From positions 1-10,171 of the forward strand of contig PCAH01000112.1 of assembly GCA_002730485.1 (NCBI GenBank): a stretch of 10,171 nucleotides of DNA. Reading direction: 5' to 3'. The notes under the pieces were generated by a model that was not told where the DNA came from, did not search any database, and saw nothing but the letters and a program-made list of their open reading frames with translations. Position 1 is the stretch's first letter. Every line of letters begins with the position of its first letter. Shown piece after piece: positions 6,483-10,171 of this stretch. Origin of the DNA: Dehalococcoidia bacterium. Its GTDB lineage: Bacteria; Chloroflexota; Dehalococcoidia; UBA3495. A program made the position numbers and the translations under genes.

Positions 6483-7296
6483 TCCCATCCTTTTCCGTTA
6501 GTGCTTTCACAAAGTTGAATGATGTTTTGATGGCTACGGGTGTCGCGACGTGTTGGGGTGTGTATTCGAACACCGCAGCTGCGTGTCGGGGGAGTTGGTC
6601 GACGATTCGGGAGAGGTTATACTCGGCATCCATCGCCGATCGCATCGGGTGCGGGGGCGTCCAGCGATAGTTGCGGCCCTCCATCCGAACATTATGGAGA
6701 TGGACGATGGAGATCAGGTGTTTCCATCGAGTAAACTGTGCGAAGTAGACCTCTTCCAATCGGCTTGCCAGCAAATGGTCACCCACGTCCCAGCAAATGT
6801 GCAAGCCCGCATCGGAGAAGATACGGGTGGGGGCATTCCGAAGCCAACCAATGCCGGCTGGATCGTGATCATCGCCGAGCTTGGGTTCACATATCACCCG
6901 GATATCCGTGAGTCGCTGTAGGCGGGAGAGTTTCTGGATGCCGTTGTCTACTGCGGGGAGATCGAGATCTCCGCTTACCGAGGCATATGGGTAGTGAACG
7001 AGCAGGTAGTCGATTTTCGCTCGTATACACCAATCCATCTCCTGCTGGATCTGCATCCAGGCAGCTTCTGTCGGCATCTGCACATCTCTCAGGAGGTCGT
7101 ATTTGGAACCGCCCTGGACCAGAGGGGAGTGAATGCCAACCGTCTTGTCGCGCGCTCGAGCTCGGGCGGCAAAACGATCTGCAACTTCAAGGCTCTCGAA
7201 CAGCCCGATCTCGATATGCTCGATATCTTTACGGAACAGCCTATCCAGCTGGTTCGTATGCGAACGCACAGCACTGGCCGATATCCCGATTCTCAA
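6475..7296 (-). CDS. Xylose-isomerase-like TIM-barrel protein (AP endonuclease 2 / sugar epimerase family)
   Basis: The product is 273 residues and spans the usual single-domain length. The family contains metal-dependent sugar isomerases and epimerases and endonuclease IV. Likely metal or substrate ligands at strand ends are H101 (VHYPY), E137 (ICEPKLG), D170 and H174 (CWDVGDH), H199/H201 (VHLHNV) and E244 (VFEYTP). This pattern fits the isomerase/epimerase branch better than a DNA repair enzyme, but the substrate is unknown. The start is a TTG at 7296: AAGGGAG lies 5 nt upstream and the protein begins LRIGISA, the expected first strand. The frame stays open to 7548, but that part is antisense to the GNAT relic and has no protein pattern. 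It overlaps the IMP-cyclohydrolase-like gene downstream. It is cytosolic, with no signal peptide. Confidence 0.84.
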   Translation of the reverse strand: MRIGISASAVRSHTNQLDRLFRKDIEHIEIGLFESLEVADRFAARARARDKTVGIHSPLVQGGSKYDLLRDVQMPTEAAWMQIQQEMDWCIRAKIDYLLVHYPYASVSGDLDLPAVDNGIQKLSRLQRLTDIRVICEPKLGDDHDPAGIGWLRNAPTRIFSDAGLHICWDVGDHLLASRLEEVYFAQFTRWKHLISIVHLHNVRMEGRNYRWTPPHPMRSAMDAEYNLSRIVDQLPRHAAAVFEYTPQHVATPVAIKTSFNFVKALTEKDGNA

Positions 7297-7301
7297 GCCT
7301 G

Positions 7302-7308
7302 CTCCCTT
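7302..7308 (-). promoter_or_regulatory. Ribosome binding site deciding the TTG start of the TIM-barrel gene
   Basis: Read on the minus strand the sequence is AAGGGAG, followed by 5 nt and TTG at 7296. The strong match to the anti-SD and the correct spacing favour this unusual start over the longer open frame. Confidence 0.7.
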
Positions 7309-7314
7309 GGATAG

Positions 7315-7731
7315 TGCGACATTGGGGTCAGGGATGTTCACGGCCCTCTGACGCCGAGCGTTGTGGCCGATTATCCGACGCTGCTCCGGAACGCGGAGTT
7401 GATGCCTCCGCACAAGCCGGACCTCGAAGTCCGACGTGTCGATGCGGATGAGGCAAACGAGTAAGGGTCGGACTTGCTCCGGATATATAGCGACAGTCGA
7501 TTCAACCCTTTCTTCATCGAATCCTGCGGCGCTCCCGGTCTCGAGCACTTCCTTGCCGTTGATTGTGACCGGGAGCGCCGCAGGGATCCCGGGCGTCGCT
7601 GCGATCTGGGCTGTCGGTGGGTTGTGGGAGAGACCCTATACCAGCTCGAGACGTCGTTCAATAACATGAAGCGGATGGGATTCAAGCTCGCCTACGAGCG
7701 CGAGGTCTACGGATACGGGTTGGATTCCTAG
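7315..7731 (+). pseudogene. Broken GNAT-family acetyltransferase
   Basis: Protein pattern appears in pieces. One frame gives LTPSVVADYPTLLRNAEL and DLEVRRVDADEANE, then a TAA at 7462-7464, then RFNPFFIESCGAPGLEHFLAVD. The next frame continues with GSAAGIPGVAAIWAVGGL (about 7573-7626). The first frame returns with LYQLETSFNNMKRMGFKLAYE and a stop at 7729-7731. These are the recognisable order of parts of a GNAT N-acetyltransferase: N-terminal segment, the strand before the cofactor site, and the C-terminal NMKRMGFKLAYE motif. The acetyl-CoA loop (RxxGxG/A), which should follow the WAVGGL strand, is missing. At least one stop, two frame changes and one deletion are needed, so this is a dead gene. 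Its 5' end is lost next to the start of the TIM-barrel gene. It converges on the enolase-superfamily gene. Confidence 0.72.
7523..7584. repeat. Perfect 18-bp inverted repeat with 26-nt spacer
   Basis: Arm 7523-7540 (CCTGCGGCGCTCCCGGTC) is the exact reverse complement of arm 7567-7584. It lies inside the GNAT relic at the point where the reading frame changes. The long GC-rich stem would form a stable hairpin. It may be a templated inversion, a small palindromic element or a mutation-prone site rather than a regulatory signal. Confidence 0.75.
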
Positions 7732-7738
7732 CACGCCA

Positions 7739-9016
7739 TCAGTGATGGAACAGACGCGCATATTGCTCGGGGTGGTCGAAGATGCCACCACTCTCTGCGT
7801 AGTACCGGTCCGTCAGCCGAAAGGCTCCGTCTTCCGGCTTGAGCCAGGGCGCATCGGGTATCGGATAGGTCGCTACCATACGATCCCACATCGTGTAGTT
7901 TTCGGGGCCGTTCGACTCCATCAGTCCGCCCACCAGACCCGGAAATGCGGGCAGCCGAGCCGCGATGTTCTTGTTCCATTCCATCAGGATTGGAACGCAG
8001 GCATTGTCCGCGACAAAACACGCCATCCCCGATTCCGACCCGGCCTTGATCATTTCGAAGGCGAGTGACATCGTTTTTCCGGCAGGCTTGATCGCGAGTC
8101 CACGGTAGCCCTGCTCGGCGCGACGGTGTATGTCTTCAGTGGTGTGAATGCTCTCGTCAGCCGCAAAGCAGCCATCGAGGTCGTGAACGTCGACGTCAAC
8201 CGACTCGTCAAAAGGCTCCTCAATCAGGATGATACGCTCCAGTGCACCGATTCGGTCGGCGTGTTCTAGCAGGTCCCGTATGCCCGCCTTTTCCTTGTAG
8301 CGTGCGTTTACATCCAGGTAGTAGAGGATGTTTCCGCTCTCGGTCATCGCAGATGTGTGCGTCTTTGCAAGATCGTGTATCCGGGTCAGCCAGGCTTTGT
8401 CCTTCTCGACCATTTCCGACGGATCGCCGGGTTGTCCCATCTTGATCTTCAGGACGTAGCTGCCGGCGGCCAACATCTCTTCGAGTTCCTGCACCGGCGT
8501 GTTGTATCCGACTGCGGGCACACTCGCGACGGCTTCCTGGCGATCAGAAAGATCCGGCCCTGCCCACGGTGGGATGAGTTCGTCAAATAAACGGACACCA
8601 TTATTGGCCGCGAAGAGCAGCCACGCCGCATTGTCTAGCGCGACGAGCGCGATCAGTACAAAGGTCAGTCGAAGTCGATCGGTTCCCGTGATCGAGCATC
8701 CATAAGCGTAACTGTGCGGCAGCACGTCACCCAGCATCGACGGGGGATCCGGATACTCGCGCCCCTTCACGTGTTGCAGAGCGTGTTCGAGGATCGACGC
8801 CTGAAGCAGGTTACCACCCACTTCGGTATGTGCGCTGAAGACGTTCGGATCAGACCAAAGGACGGCGAGCCCCCCAAGGCCTACCGAGCTGTTTTCCTGA
8901 TCATCAGAAATCCTGACGACAGTGTTCCATTTCTCGTGGAATGCCGATCCCTTGAACGCGAAGGGTCGTGCGAAGGGCTCTCGCTGTATCTCCAGCTGTG
9001 TTTCCGTAATTCTCAT
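7739..9016 (-). CDS. Enolase-superfamily enzyme, muconate-lactonizing / dipeptide-epimerase-like subgroup
   Basis: The product is 425 residues, somewhat longer than the 350-380 common in the family. All catalytic landmarks are present: K190-I-K192 on the second barrel strand, first metal ligand D235 (YYLDVNARY), second E266 (ILIEEPFD), third D287 (FAADESIH), and K310 (GLAIKPAGK) as the opposing acid/base. Mg-dependent abstraction of an alpha-proton from a carboxylate is therefore expected. The two-lysine arrangement is that of the MLE, o-succinylbenzoate synthase and Ala-Glu epimerase subgroup, so the activity could be epimerisation or dehydration of an unknown acid. The ATG at 9016 is supported by GGAG 5 nt upstream. 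A hydrophobic stretch near 118-137 belongs to the fold and is not a membrane segment. It is divergent from uridine kinase, and its own promoter is visible. Confidence 0.9.
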   Translation of the reverse strand: MRITETQLEIQREPFARPFAFKGSAFHEKWNTVVRISDDQENSSVGLGGLAVLWSDPNVFSAHTEVGGNLLQASILEHALQHVKGREYPDPPSMLGDVLPHSYAYGCSITGTDRLRLTFVLIALVALDNAAWLLFAANNGVRLFDELIPPWAGPDLSDRQEAVASVPAVGYNTPVQELEEMLAAGSYVLKIKMGQPGDPSEMVEKDKAWLTRIHDLAKTHTSAMTESGNILYYLDVNARYKEKAGIRDLLEHADRIGALERIILIEEPFDESVDVDVHDLDGCFAADESIHTTEDIHRRAEQGYRGLAIKPAGKTMSLAFEMIKAGSESGMACFVADNACVPILMEWNKNIAARLPAFPGLVGGLMESNGPENYTMWDRMVATYPIPDAPWLKPEDGAFRLTDRYYAESGGIFDHPEQYARLFHH

Positions 9017-9053
9017 CGAAGCTCCGTGCTAGACCTTGTGTTCGCAGAGCCCT

Positions 9054-9082
9054 ATCATACCCGCCCGCCGCGGTTTCAACAA
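9054..9082 (-). promoter_or_regulatory. Candidate sigma-70-type promoter of the enolase-superfamily gene
   Basis: On the minus strand TTGTTG (9077-9082) and TATGAT (9054-9059) are separated by 17 nt, a good consensus match for -35 and -10. The -10 box ends 37 nt before the ATG at 9016, leaving a short leader with a GGAG site. The 110-nt spacer also has to serve uridine kinase, for which I see no clear plus-strand promoter. Confidence 0.55.
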
Positions 9083-9126
9083 GGTTTCACTTGGGCGTCT
9101 TCTGATTTCCGAACTCTGGTGTCTCT

Positions 9127-9747
9127 ATGAACACATTTGTCATTGGTATCGCCGGCGGCACGGGTGCAGGCAAGACAACGCTCGCGACCGCCGTTGTCGA
9201 CAGGCTTGAGACGAAGGCCACGCTGATTGCACACGATGCGTACTACCTTGATCTGAGCGCTCTCGACGAAGTGAATCGCGCGAAGGTAAACTTCGATTCA
9301 CCGGAATCACTCGAAACTGAGCTTCTGGTTGCGCATCTGGATGCCCTGAAGGCGGGGGAATCCGTTTCCGGACCCGTGTATGATTTTACGACGCACTGCC
9401 GTCTTGCGGATAGGGGGCGCGATATCGCTCCGTCTGCGGTTGTGATCGTCGAGGGAATCCTGCTGCTGGCCGTACAATCGATCCTGCCCTGTCTCGACCT
9501 GAAGGTGTTTGTGGAGGCGGATTCAGATGAGCGGATTCTGAGACGGATACGGAGAGATGTGGATGAGCGAGGGCGCACTGTGTCGTCGGTCATGGAACAG
9601 TATCTCGGGACGGTGAAGCCGATGCACGAAAAGTACGTGGCCCCGAGTCGGGCGAAGGCGGATCTGGTGGTGAACGGGGGGAGAGGCACAGCCAGGGCGG
9701 TGGAGGTGATCGTGGCCCACGTGGAGGCGAGGTTGAGAGTGATGTGA
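9127..9747 (+). CDS. udk: Uridine kinase
   Basis: The product is 206 residues, full length for bacterial uridine kinase, which phosphorylates uridine or cytidine with ATP or GTP in pyrimidine salvage. The P-loop is GGTGAGKTT (G10-T18). It is followed by HDAYY (36-40, D37 near the substrate hydroxyls), NFDSPES (55-61), PVYDFTTHCR (83-92) and VVIVEGIL (105-112) as the Walker B-like strand. The arginine-rich lid RRIRRDVDERGRT runs from about residue 139 to 151. The ATG at 9127 places the P-loop strand at the very N-terminus, as expected; the SD is weak. It is a cytosolic enzyme, not obviously linked to its neighbours, and is followed by hairpins that probably end transcription. Confidence 0.95.
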   Translation: MNTFVIGIAGGTGAGKTTLATAVVDRLETKATLIAHDAYYLDLSALDEVNRAKVNFDSPESLETELLVAHLDALKAGESVSGPVYDFTTHCRLADRGRDIAPSAVVIVEGILLLAVQSILPCLDLKVFVEADSDERILRRIRRDVDERGRTVSSVMEQYLGTVKPMHEKYVAPSRAKADLVVNGGRGTARAVEVIVAHVEARLRVM

Positions 9748-9776
9748 AGTAACCGTGTCGCGGAGAGCTCGGACCG

Positions 9777-9800
9777 CGTCACGTGGGTCCCGACGTGACG
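9777..9800. other. 8-bp inverted repeat downstream of uridine kinase
   Basis: CGTCACGT (9777-9784) and ACGTGACG (9793-9800) pair perfectly around an 8-nt loop with internal GGG and CCC. No T-run follows. It could be a protein-binding site or part of the termination region between the convergent genes. Confidence 0.45.
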
Positions 9801-9818
9801 GGACGTAGGGAAAAGGAG

Positions 9819-9847
9819 AACGCCCCCGGTCAGTGGCTGGGGGCGTT
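9819..9847 (+). terminator. Hairpin terminator after uridine kinase
   Basis: AACGCCCCC (9819-9827) and GGGGGCGTT (9839-9847) form a perfect 9-bp GC-rich stem with an 11-nt loop, ending in TTT, 71 nt after the stop. The T-run is short, but position and stability suit an intrinsic terminator. It may also serve the convergent dehydrogenase gene from the other side. Confidence 0.7.
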
Positions 9848-9901
9848 TCGATGTGTGGTGAGGATGACCAGGTAATGAATCACGATGGTCGAGATCTGCA
9901 A

Positions 9902-9929
9902 GAGATTCTTCGCATTCGCTCAGGATGAC
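9902..9929. repeat. Possible dispersed intergenic repeat (GATTCTTCGC...CGCTCAGGATGAC type)
   Basis: GATTCTTCGCATTCGCTCAGGATGAC closely resembles a short sequence I recall from between genes in many environmental bacterial genomes. It lies between the terminator and the end of the dehydrogenase gene. Only one copy is present here, so its repeated nature is recollection, not observation. Confidence 0.35.
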
Positions 9930-9947
9930 GTGCCGGGTCGGAGCCGG

Positions 9948-10171
9948 TTACGCTTCGGTGTCGACCTTGCGGATATCTTCGGCGCGTTTGTCGACGTCCG
10001 GGAAACCGACATTCTTGTCGATCTCATTCTGGATTGCCTCACCGGTCAGGTAGCGTTTCAGGTTCTCGCAGAAGAACCCGACGGTGCGGTGATGTCGTTT
10101 GGGTGATGCCCCGGCGGCGTGCGGTGTGATGATGCAGTTTTCTAGATCCCATAACTCACTGTCAGCGCTGA
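9948..10171 (-). CDS. D-isomer-specific 2-hydroxyacid dehydrogenase, C-terminal end only
   Basis: The last 73 codons are visible, and the gene enters from the right edge. The text SELWDLENCIITPHAAGASP is the C-terminal catalytic-domain motif of the NAD-dependent D-2-hydroxyacid dehydrogenases, with the active-site His in TPHAAG. It is followed by a helix (FFCENLKRYLTG) and an EIDKNVGFP tail that usually ends these proteins; an extra 15-20 residues (DVDKRAEDIRKVDTEA) follow before the TAA. These cytosolic enzymes reduce 2-oxoacids such as glyoxylate or hydroxypyruvate, but the substrate cannot be told from this part. It is convergent with uridine kinase. Confidence 0.87.
   Translation of the reverse strand, partial: SADSELWDLENCIITPHAAGASPKRHHRTVGFFCENLKRYLTGEAIQNEIDKNVGFPDVDKRAEDIRKVDTEA

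Noticed and set aside
7297..7548. 84-codon N-terminal extension of the xylose-isomerase-like protein
   Set aside because: It is antisense to the GNAT relic, has no fold-like pattern, and the TTG at 7296 has an excellent SD.

Overview
The window reads as a bacterial chromosome segment from an uncultured, probably environmental (marine or host-associated) lineage. Base composition looks moderately GC-rich by eye. A choline-sulfatase-like sulfatase, phytanoyl-CoA-dioxygenase-like (PhyH) proteins, an enolase-superfamily enzyme, xylose-isomerase-like and other TIM barrels, and short hairpin-rich intergenic repeats together resemble Candidatus Poribacteria, Latescibacteria and similar groups. That placement is inference from gene content and remembered sequence style, not from a marker gene. 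No phage, conjugation, CRISPR, toxin-antitoxin or recognisable defence genes were seen.

Left part (1-3748). On the minus strand, a sulfatase (2029 to 578) is followed 52 nt later by a PhyH-family dioxygenase (525 to the window edge, C-terminus missing). Divergent from the sulfatase, across a 312-nt spacer, is a plus-strand gene (2342-3748) for an unrecognised cytosolic TIM-barrel protein, possibly glycosidase-like.

Middle part (3766-5759). Reading leftwards on the minus strand are an Asp/Glu-racemase-family gene (5284 to 4592), a small protein with a cohesin-like beta-sandwich pattern whose signal peptide seems to lie in another frame (4526 to 3948, possibly from 4587), and a 165-nt relic of a second PhyH gene (3930 to 3766). 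Upstream lies 475 nt without a convincing gene, containing a 39-nt imperfect hairpin and a 10-bp palindrome.

Right part (5760-10171). A TTG-started xylose-isomerase-like TIM barrel (7296 to 6475) overlaps an archaeal-type IMP-cyclohydrolase-like gene (6482 to 5760), so the two are probably translationally coupled. Next to them, on the plus strand, is a wrecked GNAT acetyltransferase (7315-7731) split over two frames and holding a perfect 18-bp inverted repeat. Then come an enolase-superfamily (MLE/epimerase type) gene (9016 to 7739) with a good candidate promoter, a divergent uridine kinase gene (9127-9747), a hairpin terminator region, and the convergent C-terminal end of a D-2-hydroxyacid dehydrogenase (10171 to 9948).

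Together the genes suggest scavenging and conversion of organic small molecules (sulfate esters, sugar acids or amino-acid derivatives), with uridine kinase for nucleoside salvage. Two or three of the genes are decaying, and the pseudogenes, together with some unusual active sites, are the most interesting content.
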